Below are positions 42,586 to 51,189 of a stretch of 64,000 nucleotides of DNA, one piece after another. Within the stretch, counting starts at the first letter, position 1; the number at the start of each line of letters is the position of its first letter. A program made the translations under genes and the position numbers. The notes below the pieces were generated by a model that did no database searches, was not told the origin of the DNA, and was given only the letters and a program-made list of their open reading frames with translations. Source of the stretch: Pseudomonas mandelii (lineage in GTDB: Bacteria; Pseudomonadota; Gammaproteobacteria; Pseudomonadales; Pseudomonadaceae); the NCBI RefSeq assembly GCF_900106065.1, contig NZ_LT629796.1, positions 5,177,501 through 5,241,500 on the forward strand, written 5' to 3'.

Positions 42586-44622
42586 TTACTTTCGAACGTT
42601 CTGGTACAGCATCAACCGTGAGGTTTCATGCATGGCGCGGGTCAGCGCCGACAGGCGTTTGAACTCTTCAGGGTTTTTCTCGGCAACGTTGTCCCGTGGC
42701 GTCATCGAGGCCAGGTCGTGAAGGGTCGGCGAACTGCCGTCGTGCTCCATCTGCACCATGTAGTGTTGAGTCACGCCGGCAATCAGCGGGAACGTGCCCT
42801 CACGCAATACCAGCGGCACCACGCGTTCACCCTCGCGCGCGGGCTGCTGGATATCACGGCCCATGCCGCTGTTGCGAAACTCAAGGCCGGCCATCCCCGC
42901 CACGGTGGGCAGCAGGTCCACCAGGCCGACCGCTTCCTTGACCTGGCGCGTCCCGATCAAGCCTGGTGCGTGGATGATCATCGGCACCGCGTTGCTCTCC
43001 AGGCCCAGTTGCTCGTAGGCCGGTGCCAGGAACGGGATCTGCGCGATACGGGTGTTGTGGTCGCCAAACATCACGAAGATGGTGTTTTCGTACCAGCCAC
43101 CGGCCTTGGCGATTTCCATCAAGCGGCCGAGGTTGAAGTCCAGCAGGCGCACGGCGTTGTACTGCTCGACACTGCGCGATCCGGCGGCCTGCACTTCGGC
43201 CAGGGTAGGGTGCTTGACCTCGAAGCCGTCATTGCTTTTTGGGATCGTGAACGGACGGTGGTTGCCGGCCGTCTGCACATAGGCAAAGAACGGTTTGTCC
43301 TTGGGCAGTGCTTGCAGGATCTGGTCGGTTTCCTTGAACAGGTCCAGATCGGAAATACCCCAGACGTCCACCACCGGCGATTTCCAGTCCCGCTCTTCGA
43401 ACAGACGCACGCCGTCGATGCTCTGCCGGATCAGGGCATTCATGTTGGCCCAGCCGGAGTTGCCGCCGATGGTGTAGATCTTCTCGTAACCGGTAAACGC
43501 ATTGATCAGCGTGTTTTGCTGGGTGATCAGCGGATTACGCGTCGCGGTTTCCTGTCGCGTGACATCAGGCACCCCGCTGATGCTGGCCCAGACGGTTTTC
43601 GCGGTCCCCGTTACGGGTACGTAGAAGTGCTCGAAGAACCAGCTCTGAGTGGCCAACCGATCGAGGTTGGGCGTCGGATTGATCGGGTTGCCGTAGGCCC
43701 CGACGGCACTGGTGCCCAGCGATTCAAGCATGATGAACATCACGTTCGGGGGACGTGAGCCCGGGATTTTGTACGGTTGGGGGGCTTGGTGCCGCACGAA
43801 ATCAAGGGTCTGGGGGTCGGGTTTGTCGACGCCCAGGTAGTTGGCCATGACCGCGTAATGTTCGCGCACTTGCGCCTCGTCATAACGCGATTGGCCGACT
43901 TTGCCCGTATCGTAGAGAAACAGCACCGGGTTCAGGCCGAGTGCGGCGATCTGGTTATTACCCGAGAAGAACGCATCGCTCCAGCGCAACGGAACGGGGT
44001 TTTCAAGGTTCATGTTTTCGACACGACCCAAAATGCCCAGCAGCACCAGGACGACCATCAACGCACCGCCCCACGTCGCGGAGAGCTTGCGAATGGCTTT
44101 GCGAGGGCGGTCCAGCGTGACGCGTTCCAGACGCACCAGGGCCAGTGTCACCAGCGCGATCGTTACCAGCCAGCCCAGTGAAATCCAGATTACCGGGTAA
44201 GTCTGCCAAACCATGTCGCGGGAGATCTGCGCATCCTCGATGAAGCGCAGCACGGTGGCGTTGATCCTCACGCCCAGGTAGGCGTAGTGGCCAAAGTCGA
44301 TGATGTAGATCAGCAGCAAAACGCTCAGGGCGGCGACCAGATAGACGCGTGCGATACGGCGCAGCAGGCGGCTGCGGAGCAGGTTCCAGCGAGGCATCCA
44401 GGCCAGCAGCGCCAACGGCAACATGGTCAGGATGGCCAGGCGCAGATCGAAACTGAAGCCGATGCTCAGGGTTTCCCAGACGCCCTTTGTGTCGATCAGG
44501 GCTTTGGGTTCGAACCCGGAAAAGCCGAAGAAGAACGCCATCCTCAGCAGTGCAAACAGCACAAACGCAATCGCTGTAGCGCCTAGCCAATAATGTAAAC
44601 GTCTCGAGTGCAGCCAACCCAT
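42586..44622 (-). CDS. LtaS-like sulfatase-fold phosphotransferase
   Basis: The 678-aa protein has five N-terminal membrane helices (residues 1-190) and a large periplasmic alkaline-phosphatase-fold domain. Metal-site residues are MFIMLESLGTSAVG (Glu) and MFGDHNTRI (Asp-His), with the probable nucleophile Thr in VTGTAKTVWASISG. LtaS enzymes move glycerol phosphate from phosphatidylglycerol; Gram-negative relatives modify periplasmic glucans (OpgB) or other glycans. It is the last gene of a cluster with a sialidase-like protein and a small membrane protein, 31 bp after the latter, so a glycan modification role is likely. Confidence 0.85.
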   Translation of the reverse strand: MGWLHSRRLHYWLGATAIAFVLFALLRMAFFFGFSGFEPKALIDTKGVWETLSIGFSFDLRLAILTMLPLALLAWMPRWNLLRSRLLRRIARVYLVAALSVLLLIYIIDFGHYAYLGVRINATVLRFIEDAQISRDMVWQTYPVIWISLGWLVTIALVTLALVRLERVTLDRPRKAIRKLSATWGGALMVVLVLLGILGRVENMNLENPVPLRWSDAFFSGNNQIAALGLNPVLFLYDTGKVGQSRYDEAQVREHYAVMANYLGVDKPDPQTLDFVRHQAPQPYKIPGSRPPNVMFIMLESLGTSAVGAYGNPINPTPNLDRLATQSWFFEHFYVPVTGTAKTVWASISGVPDVTRQETATRNPLITQQNTLINAFTGYEKIYTIGGNSGWANMNALIRQSIDGVRLFEERDWKSPVVDVWGISDLDLFKETDQILQALPKDKPFFAYVQTAGNHRPFTIPKSNDGFEVKHPTLAEVQAAGSRSVEQYNAVRLLDFNLGRLMEIAKAGGWYENTIFVMFGDHNTRIAQIPFLAPAYEQLGLESNAVPMIIHAPGLIGTRQVKEAVGLVDLLPTVAGMAGLEFRNSGMGRDIQQPAREGERVVPLVLREGTFPLIAGVTQHYMVQMEHDGSSPTLHDLASMTPRDNVAEKNPEEFKRLSALTRAMHETSRLMLYQNVRK

Positions 44623-44653
44623 CCTTGTTCCCCTGTTAAAAAGTCGTTAAATC

Positions 44654-45268
44654 TCAAACGGATTTGAGTTCGTCGCTCACTGCACCGCGCCGCTTGCTTG
44701 AGCGGCGATAGGTCCAGCGCAGGGCAAGCGTCAGCAGTGCCCCGCAGCAATACAGACCCAACAGCGGATCAACCAGGTAATCCCAATAGTTTTGCGAAGG
44801 TTTGATCCCGGCGATGAAGGCCAGGGTTGCGCTGGCCAGCATCAAGACGGCCAGGCCATTGCGCAGGTAAAACAGGCCCAGCGTCAGCACTGCGAAGAAA
44901 ATCAACATGGGGCGCGGGCTGTAGCCTAACCGATAGGGGTCCACATCACTCATGCCCAGAGTGGCCGGGTACAACACCAGGGCCATCGCGGCGAAGAGGA
45001 TCAATACGCCGGTTTTGCCGCGTGCCGGTGGCAGCATGTCCAGTCGACGCAAGCAGCCCCACGCCATGAACACCAGGGTGGTGATCGCAAGGTCATCAAT
45101 GTAGCTGCGCAAATACGCGGCCAACGACAAGCCGTCCGGCGAGAAGAAGCTGACGGCCAGCAAGGCGGCCAGCAGTGCGATCCGCCAGTTCCTGGACAAG
45201 CCGAACGACGGCAGCAGCAGGAAGATGATCATTGCGAAGCTGAGATGGGCTTGCCACAGGCTGATCAT
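44654..45268 (-). CDS. Hypothetical polytopic membrane protein
   Basis: The 204-aa protein has about seven hydrophobic helices (for example FAMIIFLLLPSFGL, IALLAALLAVSFF, GVLILFAAMALVLYP, MLIFFAVLTLGLFYL) and a basic C-terminus (RWTYRRSSKRRG). I do not recognise it. Its ATG overlaps the sialidase stop as ATGA. It may be a membrane partner of the LtaS-like enzyme. Confidence 0.7.
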   Translation of the reverse strand: MISLWQAHLSFAMIIFLLLPSFGLSRNWRIALLAALLAVSFFSPDGLSLAAYLRSYIDDLAITTLVFMAWGCLRRLDMLPPARGKTGVLILFAAMALVLYPATLGMSDVDPYRLGYSPRPMLIFFAVLTLGLFYLRNGLAVLMLASATLAFIAGIKPSQNYWDYLVDPLLGLYCCGALLTLALRWTYRRSSKRRGAVSDELKSV

Positions 45269-46563
45269 TTGAGGCGCTCGCTAAGCCATGCATCGTTAAA
45301 GGTGACGTGCTTGATGAAGGTGTTGTTCCAGGAATAAACCAAGTGATACATACCGTCAGGACTGCGGATGAAATACGGGTATTCGTATTCGAATTCACAC
45401 CCCTGGGTTTTACAGACACGGTTGTCGAGGTTATCCAGGAACTCCGCTTCCAGTGAATGGCGGCGTGCGCCGCTGGAACCGCGGAATTCTCTGCCGATGA
45501 TCTCCTTGTAGGCTTCGGGAGAAAATGGCGCGCCCAGTGGATCCGGGGATTTGTCCAGGTCGCGTAATGAGCGCCAATCGTCCATTTTGGCGTCGGTCCC
45601 ATACAGGCTCAGCTTGAAGCGCCCCTCCTGCAGGTCGTTGAGCGCCACCAGCAACCCATGTTCGGGTGTTGCGACGGCAGCCAACGAGGAATTCGGATTC
45701 GAGGGGTCGAGCGGATAAGGTTCGCTCCAGGTTTGCCCGGCGTCTTCAGTGCGGGTCGCCAGGACACGGTGGTGGGTGTTGCCGGCATAACGCAGCAAGG
45801 CGATGCCGCGCTGGCCATCCAGCGGCACCACCGCGGGTTGCAATGAATTCATGCCGTGGCTGATGCGGAATTTGTCGATTACATCGCCGTCTGCGCTCAG
45901 GTAGAGGTACTCGGCAAACTTGCCCAGGAACTCATGATAGACCGGCAGGCCGATGGAGCCGTCGGCATGAAACACCGGTGCCGACCGGACCAGGGTGCTG
46001 ATGTTCAGAAAGGGCGAGGTGATCAGTTGGCGCGGAGCGGACCAATGTTCACCGAAGTCATCGGACACCATCACGTTGACCGCGCTACCGGCCCAGCCAC
46101 CCATGGACACGGACACGTAGAACAACCACACCCGATTATCCGGCGCGAGCGCCACCACTGGGTTGCCCAGCTTGCGGATGTATTTTCGAGTGCCCTGTTG
46201 GGTCGAGTCCCGAGTGGCCAATACCTGTTCAGCACCCCATTCGCCGGTTTTCGAGTCGAACCGAGCGGAGCGCACCTGTACATCGGCTGCGCCTTCGCGG
46301 GAGCCAGCAAACCAGACCGTCATCAGACTGCCGTCGGGCAGTGCGGTGACCGCCGAGGAATGCACGAAATCCACCAACCCGGAGGAGGCGAAACGGCTGG
46401 TATAGATGGGCTTGGCCACTTTGCCGGCCACTGCCATCACGGGGCTGATCAGGGCAAAGGAAGAGTGCGTATTGGCAGGATTGATGATCCACGCGGTCGC
46501 AAACAGGCAGGACAGTAGAAGGTAAGCACAGAAGGCAGGAAAACTGGGAAGTTTGATGCGCAT
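45265..46563 (-). CDS. Sialidase-family (BNR/Asp-box) exported protein
   Basis: The 432-aa protein has a signal anchor (FCAYLLLSCLFATAWIINPA) and a six-bladed propeller with Asp-box motifs, SDDFGEHW and TEDAGQTW. A RFASSGLVDFVHSSAV start and SAVNVMVSDDFG are shared with GH33-like and BNR proteins. Whether it is a true sialidase is unclear; the family also contains proteins of unknown substrate linked to polysaccharide loci. It is the first of three closely linked genes ending with an LtaS-like enzyme. Confidence 0.78.
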   Translation of the reverse strand: MRIKLPSFPAFCAYLLLSCLFATAWIINPANTHSSFALISPVMAVAGKVAKPIYTSRFASSGLVDFVHSSAVTALPDGSLMTVWFAGSREGAADVQVRSARFDSKTGEWGAEQVLATRDSTQQGTRKYIRKLGNPVVALAPDNRVWLFYVSVSMGGWAGSAVNVMVSDDFGEHWSAPRQLITSPFLNISTLVRSAPVFHADGSIGLPVYHEFLGKFAEYLYLSADGDVIDKFRISHGMNSLQPAVVPLDGQRGIALLRYAGNTHHRVLATRTEDAGQTWSEPYPLDPSNPNSSLAAVATPEHGLLVALNDLQEGRFKLSLYGTDAKMDDWRSLRDLDKSPDPLGAPFSPEAYKEIIGREFRGSSGARRHSLEAEFLDNLDNRVCKTQGCEFEYEYPYFIRSPDGMYHLVYSWNNTFIKHVTFNDAWLSERLK

Positions 46564-46816
46564 GACTACGTTGGCATCTCATGGACCGATAAGGCGGCCA
46601 AACTAACACTCGTTAGTACACGATCGGGTTTTATGACTGGCTAAATTGTAAGCAGGTATTTGTAGCGGCCAGCCATGTCGTCGCGTTCAGTTTGATTGAG
46701 CGCCGGAGACTGTCGGGCCAGAGGGATTGTGGCGGGCTTGAGGTGAATTACGCCGTTGGTCGCAAAGGCTGGGGCGGTAACAGGGACGTCTTCGGAATAT
46801 GTGCTGTTTGTTCCGG

Positions 46817-46915
46817 CCTCTTCGCGGGCAAGCCACGCTCCTACGGTTGACCTGCGTCGTTCACACAAGACGTGATCGACCCCTATCTCTGTGGAAGCGT
46901 GGTTTGCCCGCGAAG
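46817..46915. repeat. REP pair, degenerate
   Basis: CTTCGCGGGCAAGCCACGCT and AGCGTGGTTTGCCCGCGAAG are inverted with some changes from the usual core. It fills the middle of the 389-bp gap 46564-46952; the rest contains no gene. Confidence 0.75.
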
Positions 46916-46952
46916 ACAGCAGCACAGGCACAAACGCTTTTTCTGCTGAAAC

Positions 46953-47525
46953 CTAGCGCTGTCTGTACGTCTGTAGGGTGAAGGCATTCCCTGCCGGGTC
47001 TTTACCCTCAAGCGTTATCTCATTGTCCTTGATCATCAGGATTTTGAGTTCGTCGGAAGCGCCGGACGCTAAGCCGTCGCTAAAGTTTGGCAAGGAGGGC
47101 CCGGCAAACTTGGCAACCAGCAAGGGGGAAATGGCTGTGCCGTTGATTACGTAAGACTTGGGAATTGATTTCATGTCAGCCAATGTGAACGAAAGCAGGC
47201 TGGAATCGGCCGTCCAGCTGCCGGCTCCGTTTACGCTGTACTCAAGCCGGTAAGGTTTGGCTTCAACGGTTCCGTCCACAAAGACAACGCCATTGACGTT
47301 GTACCGTCCGTTGCGGAAGTACTCCGTCATTCCCTTGAATTCGAACGTGCCGTTGGTGATCGGGTAGGTGTAATCGGTCGTCCAGCGACCTATGAAGCGG
47401 GGATTGTTGGGGTTGGTTTCGTGAAACGTGGCGTAAATCGTTGCAATGCCGCTTAGAACTGTCACCAGGGCCGCAAGCGCGAACCAGGCTTTAGTGGAGA
47501 CTTTTTGTATAGCAGTGAAACTCAT
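46953..47525 (-). CDS. Hypothetical protein with N-terminal membrane anchor
   Basis: The protein, about 190 aa, starts MSFTAIQKVSTKAWFALAAL and has one N-terminal hydrophobic helix (AWFALAALVTVLSGIATIYA). The rest is beta-rich: FIGRWTTDYTYPITNGTFEFKG, GRYNVNGVVFVDGTVEAKPY, DNEITLEGKDPAGNAFTLQTY, a lipocalin-like pattern that may bind a ligand. I do not recognise the family. A start six codons upstream is possible. It lies after the AraC gene on the same strand, 136 bp apart. Confidence 0.6.
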   Translation of the reverse strand: MSFTAIQKVSTKAWFALAALVTVLSGIATIYATFHETNPNNPRFIGRWTTDYTYPITNGTFEFKGMTEYFRNGRYNVNGVVFVDGTVEAKPYRLEYSVNGAGSWTADSSLLSFTLADMKSIPKSYVINGTAISPLLVAKFAGPSLPNFSDGLASGASDELKILMIKDNEITLEGKDPAGNAFTLQTYRQR

Positions 47526-47660
47526 TGTGATGGATTCCATTCGATTGATTTGTCGTGCGCGGACGTCTTCCATGGGAGGTGGTGATACCGCACCCCGGTG
47601 TATTGGCCACCGGGACAGAAGTATAAAACTCAAGGCGCTAGAAGACACAAAAGCGCGAGC

Positions 47661-48554
47661 TCACGCAGTTTCATTTGCCGCGTCATCCGACCGAACCCGC
47701 TGCACGCGCGCGGTCACCCGCGGCACCTCCCCAGCGGCATCACGTTTCAACCATTCAGCCGGTGGACAGCCAATCACGTTGAGAAAAGTACGGGAGAAAG
47801 AAGCTTGCGAGCTGTATCCAACCGATGCGGCAACCACTTTGATCTGAACCCCGTCGCGTAGCAGGTCCTGGGCCACTTTCATCCGCCAGGCCGTCACGTA
47901 GCCCATTGGTGATGCACCCATGATCTGCGTGAAGTACGCAGAGAATTTCGACCGGGACATGTTCGCCAGGCCAGCAAGTTTCTCGACAGTCCACAGCGCC
48001 TCCGGCTCCTGGTGAACACGTTGGAAAACCGCCCCAAGTCGCCCATCCTGAAGCGCATAAAGCAGGCCGCTGGAAATCTTTTGCTCGACGACCGAACGGC
48101 GCACCAACACCACGAAAATGTACTCAAGCAACAGGTTGAGCGCTTTGGTTCTGCCGGGGGCCTGATCCTTGAATTCGGCAAGCAGTGAGCCGATCACGGG
48201 CGTGATGTTCTGCAGTTCACTGAACGGGAAAACCAGTGTTTCCTTGAGGCCCAGAGGGAAGGGTTGCAGGGCGTTGCGCCCGAACTGGAACGAGGCGCAG
48301 ATTAGCTCGGCGCCGTGTGCCGAACTGGCGCGCAACTGGTAGCGGCAGCTGCTCGGGCAAAACAACACGCTGGGTTCGGTGATGGAAATCTTCGGCAGGC
48401 CGGGTTGCACCATGTCGATCCCGCCTTCACTGATGACATGGATGAACGCCATGCCAGGAGGCTTGTCGAGCACCAGCGTGCCATCGACCCTGCCAGAGAA
48501 GAACAGCCTGCCCTGAAGGTTGGTGCGTTCGAAGAATTCGGACAGGATATCCAT
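47661..48554 (-). CDS. AraC-family regulator (cupin_6 type)
   Basis: The 297-aa protein has an N-terminal cupin domain (residues 1-140; GMAFIHVISEGGID and PSVLFCPSSCRYQLRA) and two C-terminal helix-turn-helix motifs (WTVEKLAGLANMSRSKFSAYF and IKVVAASVGYSSQASFSRTF). It resembles the AraC regulator at 4353 in layout. The ATG at 48554 gives the usual N-terminus. It is divergent from the isochorismatase gene at 48707, its likely target. Confidence 0.85.
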   Translation of the reverse strand: MDILSEFFERTNLQGRLFFSGRVDGTLVLDKPPGMAFIHVISEGGIDMVQPGLPKISITEPSVLFCPSSCRYQLRASSAHGAELICASFQFGRNALQPFPLGLKETLVFPFSELQNITPVIGSLLAEFKDQAPGRTKALNLLLEYIFVVLVRRSVVEQKISSGLLYALQDGRLGAVFQRVHQEPEALWTVEKLAGLANMSRSKFSAYFTQIMGASPMGYVTAWRMKVAQDLLRDGVQIKVVAASVGYSSQASFSRTFLNVIGCPPAEWLKRDAAGEVPRVTARVQRVRSDDAANETA

Positions 48555-48706
48555 GATAGAGACGACCGGGTAAAGACTCTGCACGTCCAGGCAAAAGCCG
48601 CGCAGGGCAGGGCAATAGGATGAAGTTCTCGCCGATGGTAGACAACGCCCCACCCGGGCGCCATGGCGCAGAGCGATTTTCCTGTTATCGACCGGAGTCC
48701 ACTGTC

Positions 48707-49429
48707 ATGAGCAACGATTCGAACCGCATCGCCCCCCAGTATGCAGACCCGGCAGAGCCTGCGCTGCCAGATCCCGGCATGAAGCTTGATCTCTCGCGGG
48801 CCGCGCTGGTGGTGATCGATCCGCAAATCGACTTCCTCAGCCCCGAAGGCGTGAGCTGGGGCGTGTTTGGAAAAAGCATCGTCGAGCACGATACCGTCAA
48901 GCACATCGGCCAGCTGTTTGCGGCCGCCAAGGGCGCGGGCATCACGGTCGCCGTTTCGCCGCACTACTACTATCCATGTGACCACGACTGGCATTTCGGC
49001 GGACCGCTTGAGAAGGTCATGCACAGTATCTGCATGTTTGATCGCAAGGGGCCGCTGACCCTCGACGGTTTCGAGAACTCCGGTGCCGACTTCATGCCCG
49101 AGTACAAGCCCTACATTCTCGACGGCAAAACCATCATCGCGTCACCGCACAAGGTGTACGGCCCGGAAACCAATGACCTGGCGTTGCAGCTGCGCAAGCA
49201 CGGCGTGTCGCAAATCATTTTGGCGGGCATGGCGGCGAACCTCTGTGTCGAGTCGCACTTGCGTGAACTGCTGGAGCTTGGCTTCGAAGTGACCGTGGTT
49301 CGGGACGCCACCGCCGGCCCGACGACTCCCGAGGGCGATGGCTACCTGGCAGCGCTGATCAACTATCGCTACATCGCCAATGCGTTGTGGAGTACGGCGC
49401 AAACGGTCGAGTTTCTTAAGGGGAAATAA
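48707..49429 (+). CDS. Isochorismatase-family cysteine hydrolase
   Basis: The 240-aa protein has the family triad: Asp in VVIDPQIDF, a Lys in the middle, and the nucleophile Cys in MAANLCVESHLRELLE with the cis-peptide GMAAN. An extra N-terminal segment of about 25 residues precedes the core. Members hydrolyse amides or isochorismate; the substrate here is unknown. CCGGAG lies before the ATG at 48707. It is divergent from an AraC regulator. Confidence 0.85.
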   Translation: MSNDSNRIAPQYADPAEPALPDPGMKLDLSRAALVVIDPQIDFLSPEGVSWGVFGKSIVEHDTVKHIGQLFAAAKGAGITVAVSPHYYYPCDHDWHFGGPLEKVMHSICMFDRKGPLTLDGFENSGADFMPEYKPYILDGKTIIASPHKVYGPETNDLALQLRKHGVSQIILAGMAANLCVESHLRELLELGFEVTVVRDATAGPTTPEGDGYLAALINYRYIANALWSTAQTVEFLKGK

Positions 49430-49554
49430 GCTATGGCAATGGACTGCGTCTCACCATTGGGGCGCAGCCTTGAAAAACTGCCTTTGGTCGGTGCACCTGA
49501 ACCGCTTTCACGATGGATTGATCCATTCTGAAAGAACTCTCGGGGGGCGCTGCC

Positions 49555-49827
49555 ATGCACTCGTTTGCCAATCTGCTGACTCCGGCGCAAGAGCAAAAGC
49601 TGCGTGCGCTCAACACCTGGCATCTTGTCCTTGAGGACTTGAAGCTGCGCATGGAGTGCCCCGATGCGTATCACGAGGAGCTGATTCGCCAGTCTGACGA
49701 GATGGATCGCCTGGGAATCGTGAGCTGGCAGGAATGGCGCGACCTCAGGGTTGAGGCCGATCAAGCGTATCTGCGCGCCATCGCGGGCGAGGATTATCAC
49801 CGAGCACTAAGAAAGAGGAGCGGTTGA
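49555..49827 (+). CDS. Hypothetical 90-aa protein upstream of cinA
   Basis: The product is helical and charged (LTPAQEQKLRALNTWHLVLEDLKLRMECPDAYHEELIRQSDEMDRLGIVSW). No domain is recognised. GGGGGGCG precedes the ATG. Its stop overlaps the start of the cinA gene as TGATG, so the two are coupled. A link to pyridine-nucleotide recycling is only by position. Confidence 0.6.
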   Translation: MHSFANLLTPAQEQKLRALNTWHLVLEDLKLRMECPDAYHEELIRQSDEMDRLGIVSWQEWRDLRVEADQAYLRAIAGEDYHRALRKRSG

Positions 49828-50399
49828 TGAGCTTCGCCGGTGCACAGCTGAGGCTGAAGTTTGATTCGGTGTTAAACACGGAAAACGGGTTAAGTGCGAT
49901 GTCGATCGTTGAAACAGTCGTCGATTATCTGCGTCAACAGTCGTTGCGGCTGACCACCGCAGAATCCTGCACGGCGGGCAGTATCATCACGCTGCTGGCC
50001 CAGGTGCCCGGCAGCGGTGAGCTGATTGAAAGCGGCTACGTGGTTTACTCACCCGAGGCCAAGCAACGCTTGCTCGCAGTCAGTGCAATCACTATCGAGA
50101 CCTTTAATCTCACCAGCTGCGAAGTGGCTCGGGAAATGGCCATCGGCGCGCTGCGTGACAGCCCGGCCAACGTGGCGGTGTCCACGACAGGGCTGCTGGG
50201 GCCAGAGGATGTTGATGGTATTCCAGCCGGCACGGTTTGCTTTGCATGGGCCTTCATGGCAGGGCAGGAAATGGCGGTATTCAGCCGCAAACAGCGATTT
50301 TCTGGCAGTCGGGAGTCCGTGCTTCAGCAGGCGTCGTTGTATGCTTTGAAAGAATTGCCGACGTTTCATCAGGCCATGCTCAACGGCGAGCGGGGCTAG
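49827..50399 (+). CDS. pncC: CinA-family nicotinamide-nucleotide amidohydrolase
   Basis: The 190-aa protein covers the CinA C-terminal (PncC) domain: SLRLTTAESCTAGSIITLLAQVPG, the second motif STTGLLGPEDVDGIPAGTVCFAW, and the C-terminal helix. PncC deamidates NMN to NaMN in pyridine-nucleotide recycling. The ATG at 49827 has a GAGGAG site and overlaps the previous stop; the usual family start would be the ATG at 49899 (MSIVETVVDYLRQQSL), so this copy may carry a 24-residue extension or begin internally. Confidence 0.78.
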   Translation: MSFAGAQLRLKFDSVLNTENGLSAMSIVETVVDYLRQQSLRLTTAESCTAGSIITLLAQVPGSGELIESGYVVYSPEAKQRLLAVSAITIETFNLTSCEVAREMAIGALRDSPANVAVSTTGLLGPEDVDGIPAGTVCFAWAFMAGQEMAVFSRKQRFSGSRESVLQQASLYALKELPTFHQAMLNGERG

Positions 50400-50448
50400 A
50401 TGATGAACACTTCGGTTATCCCGTTCGAGTGAGTCGGGGTTCGATAGC

Positions 50449-50755
50449 ATGAACAAAACCATCAGCGCTAACGATCTGGGCCCTGTTGGACGACGGGATG
50501 CCTCTGGATGACCTGGTCGCTACCGCCAAGCGCATGGGCGCTCGATCAGAGGATCTGGAAGGGTTGCGGCTGGAGCTGTTGAGGACTATTCAACAAGGGG
50601 AAAATGTACCGGGTTTCGGGCTCTGCCGATCTTGTCGCTTCCATCAGACAGTGGCTGGCGGGGCCTTTTGTGGGCCGACTCAGGAACCCCTGGAGTCCGG
50701 CGAAATCGGTTTGATTGGCAGGGAGCATCGATTGCCCCAAGAAGTGAACGATTGA
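50449..50755 (+). pseudogene. Frameshifted small zinc-ribbon-like gene
   Basis: The first frame begins MNKTISANDLG at 50449 and stops early. In the next frame the text continues as IWALLDDGMPLDDLVATAKR and ends with a CxxC-like cluster, GLCRSCRFHQTVAGGAFC. Inserting two bases (AT) after the codons for AND at about 50474 would join them as MNKTISANDIWALLDDG. A TTG at 50486 or an ATG at 50498 could start a shortened 89- or 85-aa product. It is either a natural frameshift or a sequencing error. The GFGLCRSCRF end looks like the C-terminal zinc site of some MarR-related proteins. Confidence 0.55.
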
Positions 50756-50791
50756 CAGCGGTTTAACATTTCGACCATCAAAGGATTCCCC

Positions 50792-51151
50792 ATGGGTTTA
50801 AGCAAACGCGATCAAGCACACATCGAGCGTCGCCTGATTGCCACCCTGACTGAGGCGTGTGAAACGGCCAAAGCGCACATCGTCGGCTTTGAATGGCTGA
50901 CCCACGAAGTCGATTATGAGGAGTTTCCTTCCAGCCTGAGGATTGTCTGGGTTTTCGACACCCAGGCCAACAAGGATCAGGCGCTGGCGAGCGGGCAGGG
51001 CGAACGCATGGTCGAACTGACGGCTACAGCATTAAGCGAAGCGGATGTACACGTCAGATCGGTCGCGGCCCATGTGCAGTTTGATTCTGAAGAACAATGC
51101 CAGCGCGCCAATGGCGGCAATTGGCAGCAACGCCTGGCGCGCAAGCGCTAG
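50792..51151 (+). CDS. Hypothetical 119-aa protein
   Basis: I do not recognise this soluble protein. It starts MGLSKRDQAHIERRLIATLT and has helical N- and C-termini with a short beta centre (SSLRIVWVFDTQA). AAAGGA lies before the ATG. It follows the frameshifted gene on the same strand; whether they are co-transcribed is unclear. Confidence 0.6.
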   Translation: MGLSKRDQAHIERRLIATLTEACETAKAHIVGFEWLTHEVDYEEFPSSLRIVWVFDTQANKDQALASGQGERMVELTATALSEADVHVRSVAAHVQFDSEEQCQRANGGNWQQRLARKR

Positions 51152-51189
51152 CCCTGGAGCGAATCGGAAGCGTCAGCGCAGAATCAGGA

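Noticed and set aside
42628..43758. 376-codon open frame antisense to the LtaS-like gene
   Set aside because: Shadow frame; the minus-strand gene has clear catalytic motifs.
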